Shown here one piece after another: positions 37,944-64,000 of a DNA stretch of 64,000 nucleotides. Made by a program: the position numbers and the translations under genes. Each line of letters starts with the position of its first letter. The first letter of the stretch is position 1. Under the pieces are notes generated by a model. The model saw only the letters and a list, made by a program, of their open reading frames with translations, did no database searches and had not been told where the DNA came from. This DNA comes from Micropterus salmoides (taxonomy: Eukaryota; Chordata; Actinopteri; Centrarchiformes; Centrarchidae): NCBI RefSeq assembly GCF_014851395.1, contig NW_024040374.1, forward strand, positions 21,615,695 through 21,679,694. Reading direction: 5' to 3'.

Positions 37944-39980
37944 CACAGGTTGGTTAAGGGACAATTTAGGCCTATGGGCAAATTTAAGCGGACCTACGTG
38001 CTGCCTAGATGATGTATGATTACCTAATTTAATGTTAAATTCAGTCTGAGAACAGAAAGTAAAGGCATATCACGAGTTTTGTACTTGGTGCATGAGATAT
38101 TACACAGTATATGCTGCAACCTTGCAATCCAAAAAAACTGGAGAATATGTTTCTTCTAATTGCCAATCCTTTTCTCTTGTAGGGTTTTGTGAAGTCCGGA
38201 TGGGTTTGTTCAACGCCTGCACACACACACGACCGTGAACAGTAGGGACCCCTACAGCAGTCCAGCCCTGATGAACTGTATCCTAGTATCTGCTTCCAAC
38301 TTAAACCTTAACCTGACTCACACCGGTCCCGTACAATGTAAAGATCCATCTTCCCCTTGGGAACACTTTTGAGTCTCAAATGCGTCTTTTCATCATTAAC
38401 TCCACTGGATGGGGCTCCTTGACTTCAACACCAGTTAAATTACTGTGTATTTCTGAGCTCTGTAGATATTTTGGACTAGGCCATTTTAAAATATTTAAAA
38501 AAACAAAACAAATGACATCAAATGAACTTGCAAATATTAAAGATAACTTACAGTTACCTACAGTTTGTCAAATTCAGTCTTCGATGATAAGTGTATTTTT
38601 TACTAAAAGGCTTTGAATGGGTTTGTATTTTTTGCGACAATCATGTCAAATCCAAACATTTTATGTCAGCAAAAAGTCAATATGGGTGCTTTTTTGTTTT
38701 TGGGCAGATTGGAAATGAATGTTTTGTATTTTTGACATGTCTCTTTCTTGAATTTTATGATGCACTCCATGAGTAGTTTTACACAAATCACACGGACTGT
38801 TTTTCTTTCTAGTGGAGCCAGTTCAGATGCAACTATACCAAGTTGAGCCCATTGGTGCCAGTCTGCAGGCGGCTGATGTTGCTAATGCAGACAGTGTAGT
38901 TCTGAATGCTGTGTATATCCATTGGAGAGGACAGGGTCAAGTTTTTCTTGCTGTAATTTCAAGGAAATATTTTCTTTAATGTCGGCTGTGTTATTCTGCG
39001 AGTCATGTTCTGTGTTGACCAAAGAGGAGACATGTCATTTTTGAAGAGGACGTAGATTTGACTTGCATATTACTAAAGTCCGCTTCGTGACTATATTGGC
39101 TCTGCTGATGTACAACTAAACATAAGGAAAGCAAAAGGTACACATGATGGGGCTGAGCACAATGGAAAAGAAATGACTTGATGAAACCTCTTTCTATTGT
39201 ACAAATATAACTGTTTTTAACTCTCATCATCATCAATAGGTGCTTACAGATGTTGTGAAACATTGCTGTTAATGCCAAGGTGTTGTTTCTGTCACAGCTT
39301 CAGTCCATTTTTGGGTTTTTGGGGGTTTTTTTGTGTCAATGTTACCACACACACGCTGCCTCCTTGTAAACCCACGCACAAAATTGGTGACAGCAAATTA
39401 CAGTCAAGGTTGCATTTTAATGTGTTTTCATTTATTATCTGAGGAATAATAATTCTGTATTTTTTATCCCTGTTTGTCAAGGTTTGATAGTGAATAATAT
39501 ATCCAGCTGAAATCATGAAATTTCCTTCTCAATATCAGCAGGCTGATTGCTGAAATGAATTTGATTGTATTGCTTATTAAAATGAATCTGTATGTCATTA
39601 AGTCTCCTGGTAGTGTGTCTTTGTTTTTCTTTTTAAAGTGCTAAAAATAGTACATTCACATTTGTAACAGCAGTTAAAGCTATATTTAGATTCATCTAAC
39701 CACACGAAAGTGGGCCACCCTGCCTGACGGTATCGTTTCAAACTCTCCACATTCACACACAAAACCCCTCCATCCAATCAGCATTCTCCCACAGATTAAC
39801 AGTTAACTTGACAGTCCTCTGTCTGAGCCTGGACAAAGTGCAAAATACTCACCCGGGACACAAAGTGTCTCTCCTGCAGAAGTGTGGAGGATACCGACCG
39901 TTCTTTCAAAAGGGACTTGTAGATGTTACCTCTTGGTTCGTTTAAAATGACCTCACCCTGCATGCTTCAAAGTAGTTAAG
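37944..39980. other. mbd3 3' UTR and upstream of the myosin gene
   Basis: No exon. The stretch is AT-rich and 3' UTR-like up to about 39600, where ATTAAA (39576-39581) is a candidate signal. The remaining 380 bp lead to the myosin start codon at 39981. Confidence 0.5.
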
Positions 39981-53282
<13,302 letters not shown>

Positions 53283-56200
53283 AAAAACGTGGGATGCCTT
53301 GCTTTTTCAGTGTAGCAAATGCAAATTGTGATGTTTTAGCAAATTCAACTTCCAACCTATTAAGTCATTTGACATTTAAATAACTTCCAGGAGGTGTTGT
53401 GAACTTACTTCCTCTAAGATTATATAGTCTGTACAGACTACCATTGTAAATCAGAGGTTATGGCAAACCTTTACATTTCAGCTAATTAACTGGTGAGTTT
53501 GAAATGGCTAATAAAGAGCAGGAAGATAAAGTATTTCTTTAAAAACATATTAGTACAGTTTGACAAACAAGGAACGAAATGGAGCTTTTTTTTTTGTCAT
53601 ATTTTATTGGAAGCAGAAACACAACGAGACTGCAGTCCGAGTAACCTCAACCCCCAATAACCAGAATAAAAAAAACCCAAAAATTAGAAACATCTCATGT
53701 ATAAAAAAATTCTCATGCGAGTACTTTGTACCACTACACATCATCAGTAATACATATTTATATATTCACAAACATTTGAAAAATAGAAAACAATAATAGA
53801 ATATCAAAATAAAGGAGACAACAATTGGCAATTAACATCAAATAATTATGCGTGCTGGCACAATACATTTTTTCTTTTTGTTTTATTGTTCCTATCATGC
53901 ACCATTTTCTGGAAGTACAGGACCGGCGTCGCTGCGCAGCTGTCTGTCTGCGTGGCCGGGTCAGCTCGACAGAACAGATCATGCATGTCTGCCCGCTTTG
54001 TGTCTGTGTGCTTTCATTGTGCTTCTACATTTATCCTTGTCCTTCACTTCTGTGTGCATCCCTGTTCTGCATGCCAGTCCGATACCCCAACACGCAAACT
54101 GAGCCTCTGAAGGAGGAGGAATTACTAAAGTATCATTGTCAACAGCAATAAATAAAGATTTGTTTTCGTGGCATTTCCAGCTATGTGACAGTTGTGAACC
54201 TTTTATTCAAAGTTATTAAAAGTCTGTGCAGATGTCTCCTTGAATAACAGACCTTGTACACACCAAAGAGTGACACATGTTTCAATTTTGTTTAGTTAAT
54301 GGGTTTCCTTTATATAGTCTATATAATGGTATATAATGTCAGTGTAAAATGAATTGGCTCTCAAGCCCATTAAATGATTAGATTTGTGCAAATTGCTTGT
54401 TATTCATCTCCAGTGTGTACACGGCCTTCCCATATATTTCAATAATAGCTACATATCCAGATTGGGCATCCACACACACATAATACCCAACTGCCCAATC
54501 TCCCAGAGCTAAAAATTCAAGTCTACAAAAGAGCAGCAAACTTCACTTCACATAGTCTGACATGTGTTTGTTACATCCGAGCTATTTACAATGCCCAAAC
54601 CAAACAACAATCGAGCTTTCCCCTCCAGATTATTGTCCAGATTGATGAAAAGCTGTACAAACAACTTTCAATCGCTAATCAGCTCTACTACAGCTGGGGT
54701 GTTTGGCCCTTTATAATAGAGATAGCATTTTACAACATATCAGACAAACACTTGTGCTGATATAATAAGAAAAATAATCCACAATGTAAACATTATAAGA
54801 CTGCTTCAAAAATGACTCATCTACGAATATTTTTATAGATTAGATGCATAGAGTTCAGTTCTTACACCTTATTCATAAGAGGGGGTCGGTTCAATTTGTA
54901 ATGTACGATCAAGCGGTAGTCTGGTAGAGGCCTTCAGCAGAGGCAACTTAAAAAAGAGGCAGAAATAGAAAAAACAGAACATCCTGTCATTATTGAACTT
55001 GGACATTTCCTCGCCCTGGATGCCTTTTTTGTTACATACACACATATTCTAGAACCGCTTAATCTTTTTAACAAAATGGGCATTCATGAAAATAAAAATT
55101 GAATTAGGAGACATGCTGGGCAGTCAATAGACTATTCAGAACATTTTTTTTCATATGAAATTGACTCTAGATTAAAGAAATAAATGTAAGTATGATGATT
55201 TGACATCTTGGTGTGTAATTCAGATCAGAGTATAAATGTGTAATTATTGGTGCATTAAAGACCCTGTGCTTCTAAATCTTCATACTACATCTCTAAACTG
55301 TAGGTCCTCTTTTAAACGTCAGCGCCAGACCTGGTGTGGTCTGGATCTGCATCCCTTTTGTAGCGGTCTGACTTCTCGCTACCAGGGATCAGGGTTACTG
55401 CATCTGCAACCGGATCATTAGGGATCACGGGTGGTAGATCATTAGTGATTTGTGCTCTCCCTGAGGTGCAGGGTGTGTGTTATTGTAACCCACGTAGATA
55501 TATTACCTCAGACGATGTTGCTTTTGCAAAATAGGATCTTGAGGACAAGTTTTTATCATCCTCTTACATGCAGGTTTTGATTTGGCATGTTGTTGTTTTT
55601 TAAGAAGAGGAGGTGGCAGTCAAGTGTTCATCCTTTTATCATGCACCTCTTGCACATCCATTATTGGGCTGTCTAGCTGCGGAATGTTTACAGTAAGACA
55701 AAAAAGACAGAAATATCCATCATAAGATGGAAGACGCATCCTCTTTAAAGTAAAAAATATGAACACCTGTGATGCTCTTTGCTTGTGATGGCTTCCTGTG
55801 ATTACATTTGCAGGTAACAGGCAACACGGGCGGCTACATGAGGTCAACATGAGAACATCTTACAAAACACTCACACATGCTCAAACGTTGATTATACATT
55901 CACACTTGGACACGATCATTCTCACACACACATATAGTCTGATGAATCACAGTGCTTGAAGGCGTGTTTTCATCAGATTAATCTCTTTATACAGTCGCTG
56001 TATAGGAGACAGACACACTGTACGAGGGTCAACAAGACAGAAGGCATTGAGGGTGTCAGGCAGTGTGCTCTGTTACAGGGTAGACGGACATAAAGACAGA
56101 CAAAGGCAATCTTTCAAGTACCGAACGTCCATTGAATAATCCTGCATATGTCCTTCATATATTATAGATTATGATATATATAGAATGATTTAAATATAAA

Positions 56201-56546
56201 TATAATTTGGCAGAAAGCAGTAAATAAATATTAATACTATCATAACTAAATAGTGCTTTGTTCCCAATATGCCATGTCCCTACCCGAAACCTGGAATGTT
56301 TGAGGCCGTATAGCCGTTTTGTTGTTGTTAATAGGTCAGTTGGACAATTGGTCCTGTTGTGCTCATGGCTGGTCTTGGCATATTTCAGAGATTATGTGTC
56401 GGCACTTGCGGTCCCTTCCCTGTGCGGGTGCACAGACAGACAAGGGGCGAGAGGAACTGGAAAGCATGAGGGGTAAGAGGCTGAGAAAAGAAATGGAAAA
56501 TATTAAAAGGCTACAAGGTATTTCTTTCACCTTAACCAGTCAACCG

Positions 56547-56605
<59 letters not shown>

Positions 56606-56944
56606 GAGTGGAATGGTATGACTCACCTCTACGGATAGAGGATATATGCTCTATAATTAAACTCTATGCATTGTTCATCAAAAGGATGGCTGATCATTTC
56701 TGCAACAATAAAGACATTGGTGCTTTTTGAATACAATTAGTGATGACTTGTTTAGCACTATGTCTTTTCCCACTGAAATGAATGTATTTACAGCACTGGA
56801 TGTGTGGTGACTGTTGTCGTATCTGTGCTTTTACAACACTGGATCATCAGGGCAGTGGCTAGCAGTGGCTCAGCAGAGCCAGGGCAGTAGGTGGCGATGT
56901 CTGATCGAGCTTCAGACGGATCGTTTTCAATTCTGTCATGTCTC
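53283..56944. other. Convergent 3' UTRs of the myosin gene and unc13a
   Basis: No coding exon. A plus-strand AATAAA at 53510-53515 fits the myosin gene. A minus-strand AATAAA (TTTATT at 53603-53608) could end a long unc13a 3' UTR of about 3.3 kb. A (GT)n tract lies at 56549-56600. The remainder is AT-rich and unique-looking. Confidence 0.5.
56549..56600. repeat. (GT)n microsatellite
   Basis: 26 GT units in the presumed unc13a 3' UTR, read there as (AC)n in the transcript. Confidence 0.97.
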
Positions 56945-59900
56945 TTAGCTGCGGCCCTCCTCTGCAGAGCGCTGGTCAGACTTGAGCTTGACGAACTCTT
57001 TGGCGACGTCGTCGTTGTTGCGTTGGGAGAGGATTCGCAGGACGGTGAGGCCCGTCTCGTCCATGTGGATGCGTTTACCCAGAGGCAGCCAGCAGGCGAC
57101 GCTGCCTTTGGAGGCCATGTCCTTCAGCTGCAGGACGGCCATACCCACGGTGCGGTCCTCCCGCGCGAAACAGTAGTCCTTCACACACACCTGCAGCTCA
57201 TAGCATTCAGGGCCCACCTCGTTACTCAGGGTGCTGCAGTGGGGAGGATAGAGGAGTTAACAACTACCTCTTCTGTCATTATTTACAGCCTTATAATAAA
57301 ACAACCAATCGTCATCAAACTCACAAAGTAAAGGTTTCATTGTATTTTGGAGCCCAGCTGTTGTTCTTCGACTTGGTGGCGTACTTTCTCTTCTTGTCGC
57401 TGAGGTGAGGGCCGATGATGTAGACCTCCACAAATGGCCGGAATATTCCCTGTGTCTGCCACCTCAGGTCATTGGCAGCCACCACTGAGAGAGAGAGAGA
57501 TGGAGAGAGAGGAAGTGAAAGGACAGACAGTGGGAAGTTGTGGGTGAGAGAGAGACAGAGAGAAAGATTCATGTGGAGAAAATGTGTGAAAAGGGAAAAA
57601 AAAGTGTGAGTGAAGAGAAAATTCAGAACAAGAAAATACTGGCTCTCCATCATGTCTCTTATTCAGTTCCCTGTTAAGATAGTGAAAGGGGGAGAGTTGG
57701 GATTTTATTTCATTACAAAGTCATATTTGTCTTTGGCAGCTGAAAAGCCGATCACCATTTAACTAACTATTTGACTTCTAAAACCAACTGGCTGCTCCAG
57801 TGATGACTTAGGTGTGATGTATTGAAGGTGAAGACTTAGGCAAACATTTTATATTGGTAATGAATGCAGATCACTTTGTCTTTTTCTGTTGATCAGTGTC
57901 AAAAAAGAAGCCACATTAAATCTACTTTGATCAAATAAAACTTGACATTATCAAAGGGGGATGAGTACTTTTTGTAGGTTTTGAAAAGTAGTAGTAGTAA
58001 CTGTCTTTAAAGGTAGAAAATAATATTCACTGAGCTTTCTCTTCATGAAAATATTCAAAAAATGATTAAAGCTGGGTGGTGACTAGTTTGTCTGACTGAT
58101 CGTTTGACACCCAAATCAAGGTCTACATGCTAGCTTTTTCTACAGCTTTCAACCTCATCACATGCTCCTCATCAGTGGATCGAGTTTGAACTATTTCGAG
58201 TGTCAAGAATAAACTCTCCTGCTTATTGATCCGTGGCTTGATTTCCACAGGAGAAAACAAGAAAGAAAACCTTTCCATTACCTTTCACTGTGACCTTGTG
58301 CTCTCCGGTGTTTGGGTGAGTGAAAATCTCCACATGGATGGACACCTCTCCCACGGCATCGTCCACCCCAGCACCTGACAGGACAGACAGAGAGTGAGGG
58401 GCACGTTAATGCCTTTGAATTTGAAAACATTGGACTCCTCCATGCTCCTATCGCAGACCAAACACTCACACAAACCACTGTGCACTCTGTTCCAAATTCT
58501 CCCCCTCCTTGTGAAAGGTTACAGACCAATTCTATTTCAATTTTATAAACTGAAGATTGAAATGGATCTGGCTCTAACCTTTTGGATATCACACAAGGCA
58601 AACACATCTTAATGCTAAACTAATCACTATGTAACAGGAGGACTTCAAATAAGGCATAGAGATCTGCATGTGCATATGTTGTGGTCTGGAAGTGGACAGT
58701 CAGACAAAGCTGCTATGAGTGGGCGTAAGTGTTTTAATATAGGTAGCACTGTCATTCTCTGAAATGCAGTAAAGCATCTCACAACAACTCTATCATTAGG
58801 TACAAAAATATGTTTATATTTATTAATATTTTTGTACCTACTGACCAGAAATATCTGTATCTGCATTATCATTAGGACTGACTGAACAGCCTTTGTAGAG
58901 ATTCAGCAATTGAGAGGTAATAATTTGGATCCAGTGAGGACAGTAATTTGTGCCCACTCATAGAGCAAGGCGTCTGTTAGGATGCATGGTGATTAGTAAG
59001 AGGCAGAGAAGAAGACAGGAGAGAAGCTGGAGAAGGTCAACTGACAGTGTTTCCCCCCCGACGTAGATCGGGTCAGGACATGCTCAGATGGATCGAGACA
59101 GGTGGACACACCCATTCCTTGGTAAAGACTTTTACCCAAGCATGGTAAGAGGAGGGACGAGAAAGAGGAAGGAGCTTACGGAGAGAGAAGCAGTTCAGCT
59201 GCTCAGATCCGTCTGTGACGGATGGCACTACTGATGACCCAACTCCCTGAATAAAGCTGTACTGTGTAAAGAGGCAGTGAATTATGTGATTGTGTAAATT
59301 AACTATTGCTGTTTTATCTAAATTGGACATTACTGCATTTCCAAAGAGAAAATGAAAGTCCAAGGACTGTTGCACAGGTTGTAAAACCAAATTGATGATT
59401 TGTGATTGGGAGTCAAATTTTACTTAAAATATTCTAATTAAGATATCAAGGATTGCAAATGGTTAAAGTCAGAGGTTTCTTACCAAATGGATTTGAGCCC
59501 CTCATCCAAGATAACAACTCTGGACCTGGGCCCAAGTTCAGGTCTTGGGGTCTTTGGCTCCATACTTGTAGCTATAAGACTATTTTAGGGTAAAGATGAC
59601 AGTGATGGCTCCATTCAGGCTTCACTTCTTTTGTCTGGGAGGGAGATGGCGGACAAATCTGGTTTTGGGCTGCATGTGAACAAGTGGTTGAGATCCATAT
59701 ACAATTCCAGAAGGATACGGTGACAGATGGACATTCATTTTCAATGTTTTAATTAGTGTCCTCACTCCGTCAACGGTATCTTTGTGGCGACGACCAGCAG
59801 CCTGTGTGTGTGTGTGTTTTCAATCAGCTGCCCACTAAACAAGGTGTCTGTGGGAGTTAGACGGCAGAGTGTTCCTGGCATGCAGCTCTCTACATCTCTC

Positions 59901-62805
59901 CAGGGAGCATTATGGGATTGTTGGTCTCGCTGCCAATAGGACCAAAGAGAACAGCAGTCATCCATCTGGCCTTGTCTACTCTGTGGAGGACGTCCATGAA
60001 AGATGAGAAAGAAACTTTGCTGGCTAGGAGGCAGGGAGATGTTGCCATGATAACGCAGGCTTTTCTTCTTCAATCAACACTGCAATCAGAGGTGCAAATT
60101 TGGTACCATATTGCAAATTTTTACCAGAATAGCCGTTAAATCTCATAACTTGTACTGTGACCGTGCCAAAGCATCACCCGAGCTCACGGCATATTCACAA
60201 ATGACGGTTGATGGTTTCAATAGCAAATAATGCAGCTCACAGCCCGCAGCATGTAAGAGCCATTACGGATCAGCAGCAGTTGAGTTCATAAGAATAAATT
60301 CCACTGAGCTTTCGTTCAGTCATCCTGCTCTAATCGTCTACTCTAATATGTTTGGAAGAACTATCCAGTGAAATCTGCTTGGCGGGAAGTTAATTTGCAT
60401 CCTCGTTACAGGTAAGGTCATCTAGCAGCTGGCGGGAAGGCTAAAGATTTTTTGTTTTCTATATATACCTCCACTGTGGAAGGAAAGAAAGACCATAAGA
60501 ATTTGAATTTCATAAGCAACTAGATACATAATTGTGAAAGTTTTTCACTACTGAAAACTTACTGTTGACATTTAAATAACACTGAGTGGATAGTAATTAA
60601 ATGTTTTACTTTGAAAATTTCTAGTTATTATATCTTTGCTTCCATACTTTCCTCCTTGGCTTCTGCCCATAGGAAAATAGCAGTTATGTGATATATAGTC
60701 TCTCTGGAACCTTAACCATTTTACATGAGAGGACTCCATTTATCTGAGAGGACTGTCAGGGTGCCGGAGTTTGTACAGCATCAATTGTATTGAGACAGTG
60801 AAGCGAAGTCAGTGCACAAACACTGAGTTAGCTGAATGCATACAGCTCCTGCATCATCCTGCGTCAGTGTTTGTGAGCAAGAGTCAGATCTTTTAAAAAC
60901 TAACCTAAAGTGACAGAAATCAGACCACCTGACCTGTGAGACTGTTTCTGATTGGCTCAATCTGTGGAGGGGGGATGAGTTGGGCACCCTTTCTCATCAT
61001 TGCTGTAGGGAGGGCCATGCTGCACGTGGGAGCTGTGTGTGTGTGTGTGTGTGTGTTTGTATGTGTCCGCCTCTGTCCATGTTTGTGTGCGATGATAGAG
61101 CAGGCAAGGACAGGGAGCCCTCCCAGACAAAATGAGCCAACAGCCATCATCATCTTCACAATAATCCCAGTTTTCTTCATCAGCGTCTTTCATTTCAAAC
61201 ACAGTGGGAGGGGTGATAATGTGGGGGAAAAGGATTTACTCTGTTTTTCTCGCTGAAGACAAACAGTATACTGAAACACTGTGCTTCTGCTTCAACAACC
61301 CTAAGGACAGTCTCAGCCCACGCGTGCACACCCACACACACCCACACACACCCACACACACACACACACACAGCCCTCGGGCCTCTCACGGTGTCATCAT
61401 GCTGGATCAGGATTCCTCTGCACTTTAATGCATTTCTCTTCTATTTGTCTGATGTCATGCTTTAGTTTCTGCTCATACATACAGTCTATGGCGTATGTAT
61501 TCAGCGCAGTTCGGGACATACAGACATCAGTGTGTACATTACATGCATGAATGCATAACGTCTATGTTCTCGTTGTTGTGGTGGGCACGTACAATATGTG
61601 TGTGTGCAAATATGCAGAGATAGAGAGAAAAAAGACAGGAAGTATGTTCAATCTGAACATTGCATTTATCTGTTGGGATGACTTTGAGCAGGCAGGGGAG
61701 TTTCAGGATGCACATGGGGGGTGTAGGGTGGAAGGTGGAGGGAGTTGGGCTTTGGTCTGTAGGATTTCTGGTAGTCCTGGATGTCTCAGGCCCTGAGCCT
61801 GAGTGCCACATACCCTTGTCTGGGTAAACATCCTCACTAGTGGTGAACCTCACCCCCTTCCCGCCGAACACTGGCCCACAGACGGGACAGAAGGAGGGAG
61901 TAGACAGAGAAAGGAAAAACACGTAGAAATATGAGGTTTGCAGAGGTTGAATTTAAGAATTACAAAGTAGCAAAACAGACCAACATGTATGAGTCTTGTC
62001 CCTAAAGATGGGAGAGATCCTGATTTTTATCATATCAGCCCTTTTTAAAAATCCTTCTGATCTGCTGTGCCCACACAGAACTACTGCTGTAAAATGTACT
62101 TATGTATGCTCCAAGAACCATGCGACATTTTGCTAATTAACTATCATCCACTAAAATGGCATTCCTATCAGCGGTGCTCAGGGACAATGTGTCAGCATCA
62201 GCGCTTCCACAGAGATGATGACTGCTATGTAGCCATCTGACGGTGGGATAGAGGCTGAGCAGCAGAATCAAAGAGCGAGAGAAAAGAGGGGGTGGATATT
62301 TATTTTTTTCATTGTAAATAGCTGTCAGATCATGTAAAAAATAATCTCTGTGTTTCCAGAGGCTGGCTACCAGGAGACTCAGCATTTCAGAGTAGAGAGA
62401 AAATATTGTGCGGCTACAGCTACTTCATGCTCTACAAAGCATGTGAGGTATTTTCAAGATATAGAGCTCAGCATTTAGGAAACCCTAACATCAACATTCT
62501 CAGAGAGAGTAAAGCAAAAAACAAACAAACATGGATACAATGATCTCAAAAAGAGAATTAAGTAACATTAGAAATGAACTTTCAATACTGGAAATAAAGA
62601 GAATCAAAAGTCAGAGAAAGGGAAGAGTGTCACAGAGAGTAAAGACCATTTGGTTACCTTGTGCGTTCTGTGACTGGACAAAGGTCCTAATGAGTTTGTC
62701 CGTAGCCTGCGTGTAGAGAGACAGGGCGTAGTGGAGAGACTGGAGGTCAGGACTCTTCTCCAGGAAAGTCTTCTTCAGACCGACACCACCAGCATGGAAA
62801 TATTG
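56945..62805 (-). CDS. unc13a: Unc-13 homolog A (Munc13-1), C-terminal exons
   Basis: Presynaptic scaffold that opens syntaxin and primes synaptic vesicles. Only the 3' end is in the window. Exons: 62805-62658 (end of the MUN/MHD2 region, QYFHAGGVGLKKTFLEKSPD ... SLYTQATDKLIRTFVQSQ), an optional 61870-61814, 58374-58282 (VDDAVGEVSIHVEIFTHP), 57484-57325 (VAANDLRWQTQGIFRPFVEV ... KNNSWAPKYNETF) and 57233-56945 (GPECYELQVCVKDYCFARED ... TGLTVLRILSQRNNDDVAKE, ending DQRSAEEGRS). Exons 58374 to 56945 form the C2C domain, which interacts with vesicle membranes and is not thought to bind calcium. Phases agree with or without the 57-nt exon. UNC13A is preferred over UNC13B by IIGPHLSDKKRKYATKSK and by the neighbourhood with mbd3 and uqcr11, which are on human 19p with UNC13A. 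The rest continues beyond 64000. Confidence 0.9.
61034..61056. repeat. (GT)n microsatellite
   Basis: About 11 GT units in the unc13a intron. Confidence 0.9.
61325..61371. repeat. CCCACACA-type simple repeat
   Basis: Alternating CACACACC units running into (CA)n, in the unc13a intron. Confidence 0.9.
61814..61870 (-). other. unc13a: Candidate 57-nt cassette exon of unc13a
   Basis: On minus, an acceptor GGCCAG precedes a 57-nt open stretch reading (V)FGGKGVRFTTSEDVYPDK G and a donor GTATGT. Entry and exit phases equal those of the flanking exons, so inclusion adds 19 residues between the MUN region and the C2C domain without shifting the frame. From memory UNC13B has a similar GKGIRFTxxED insertion at this place. 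It is inferred, with no transcript evidence. Confidence 0.6.
61871..62657. other. unc13a intron upstream of the cassette exon
   Basis: 787 bp with no recognised repeat or exon. Confidence 0.4.
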
Positions 62806-63057
62806 CTAACATACACATAGACAAAACAGAGGCCAGCTGTTAACTTACTTCCCAATGTGGGAATTAGCTGATTTTCCTTCTCTTACATTACAGTAAATTA
62901 AATATTCTTGGGTTTTGGACATTTTATAACTTCACCTTGGGCTCTAGGAGATTATTATGGGCATTTTTCACTGTTTTCATATGTTTTATAGACCAAATGA
63001 TTCATCACATAAAGGGGTAATATGTAGTTTTCAGCGGCCACTAGTGGTATGGTTTGA

Positions 63058-64000
63058 AGATGTTTTATTTTTTATTTAACCTTTATTTAACCAGATAATC
63101 TCATTGAGATTTAAAACCTCTTTCTCAAGATAGATAGAAAATAGCAGCATATTGACAGTTACAAATACGAACACCAAGCACACACAGTCTCCTCCTGGTT
63201 TTCCATGAAAAACAGGCTCTGTTTCTAAAATAAAATCCTATTTTTAGTTTGAGCTTTTGTACTAGTTTATCAATGTGCAATTTAAAAGAGAGCTGATCAT
63301 CAATTAATATACCCAAATATTTGTACAATTGGAGTTGTTTGATCTGCTCACCATTTATTGTAAAAATACTTGGAAGACTGTCCAGAGACTTTGAAATTTA
63401 GAAAAAATTATAATCTTAGTTTCCTCAACATTCAAAACTGGCTTAAGCTGATACAGTTGTACCTGAAAAATGTTAAAAGCAGATTGTAAATAAGAAAAAG
63501 CTTGATATAAAGTAGCAGCCTTACAATAAATAACTGTATCAACAGCATAAAAATGGAAATGAGCCTGTGGGATGTCTTGACCCAAGTTATTAATATAAAT
63601 AGTAAATACAATTGGACCCAAGACTGATCCTTGCGGTACACCACTAGATACATTCAGTGCCGTTGATTTGAGGTTGTCAAAATAAACACACTGAGTTCTG
63701 TCTGCCAAATAGTTGGTCCAGTCGACAGTATGGTCAGAAAAACCAATGACCGTAGCATTTCCAGTAAAATGCAACGATCATCTCTATGAAATGCTTTTGA
63801 TAAATCTATAAAAAGAGCTACACAGGTGTTCTTGCAGTACATTGGTTCAATAATATCATTAATGACCTTCATTGTAGTAGTAGTACTGTGCTGCCTTCAA
63901 ATCCCAGACTGTAAGTCAGACAAAATATGTTGGAAACCAAATAGTCCTTTAACTGATCACCAACCAGTGTTTCTAAAACTTTAGCTAAAACTGGTAACTT
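63058..64000 (-). mobile_element. LINE reverse transcriptase fragment (L2/CR1/Rex-like)
   Basis: Minus-strand RT pieces in correct order from the right edge: FIDLSKAFH (63872-63654), SSGVPQGSVLGPIVFTIYIN and FYAVDTVIY (63774-63355), then YLGILIDDQLSFKLHIDKL (63328-63125). A short 3' tail with TTTATTTAACC-type sequence lies at about 63060-63120. The frame shifts between pieces, and the catalytic box reads YAVD instead of YADD, so it is inactive. It continues past the window and lies in an unc13a intron. Confidence 0.85.

Larger units (their letters stand above)
58375..61813. other. unc13a intron
   Basis: 3.4 kb without a recognised exon. It holds simple repeats, (GT)n at 61034-61056 and a (CCCACACA)-type run at 61325-61371, and otherwise unique-looking AT-rich sequence. 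Confidence 0.45.

Overview
This is vertebrate nuclear DNA, almost certainly from a ray-finned fish and probably a percomorph. Coding exons are short, separated by AT-rich introns with GT/AG borders. The repeats are typical of fish: tRNA-derived SINEs ending in the tail with core 'TTTGGATAAAAGC', Tc1/mariner, L1-like and L2/CR1-like LINEs, and a 'CATGTTAGC' repeat that I recall as common in percomorph genomes. All identifications come from reading translated exons and recalling family sequences; no database was searched.

Left block (1 to about 22.7 kb) matches the human 1p31 neighbourhood ERICH3 - TNNI3K - FPGT. The 3' end of an acidic erich3-like gene lies on + (1-1327) and is convergent with tnni3k on - (18485-2564). 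For tnni3k I could join 25 exons into one open frame of 835 codons, with ankyrin repeats followed by a kinase with intact catalytic motifs. The fpgt gene follows in tandem on - (22704-19428) and carries a 1-bp frameshift.

Middle (22.7 to 27.2 kb) is structurally odd. It holds an L1 fragment, the last three coding exons of an unidentified coiled-coil gene on +, and the last three exons of an acot11-like thioesterase gene on - that run into a 500-N gap. Both genes lack their 5' parts, and the acot11 exons contain indels. The assembly is least trustworthy here.

Right block (27.2 to 64 kb) matches genes found on human 19p13. uqcr11 (+, two exons) has a Tc1 element in its intron, and a LINE is inserted inside that Tc1 element. 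mbd3 (+, six exons, 274 aa) follows; a possible second first exon splices in phase and would remove half of the methyl-CpG-binding domain. Next is a complete class V myosin (+, 35 exons that join into 1661 codons). The 3' end of unc13a (-) closes the window, with its C2C domain and a possible 57-nt cassette exon. The myosin and unc13a are convergent, with poly(A) signals less than 100 bp apart.

Functionally the genes are unrelated housekeeping, muscle and neuronal genes: cardiac kinase, fucose salvage, respiratory complex III, NuRD chromatin, cargo transport and vesicle priming. I see no operon-like or defence system. The most interesting points are the alternative mbd3 start, the K30/Y34 residues of this Mbd3, the extra myosin V locus, the unc13a cassette exon, and the two orphan gene ends beside the gap.
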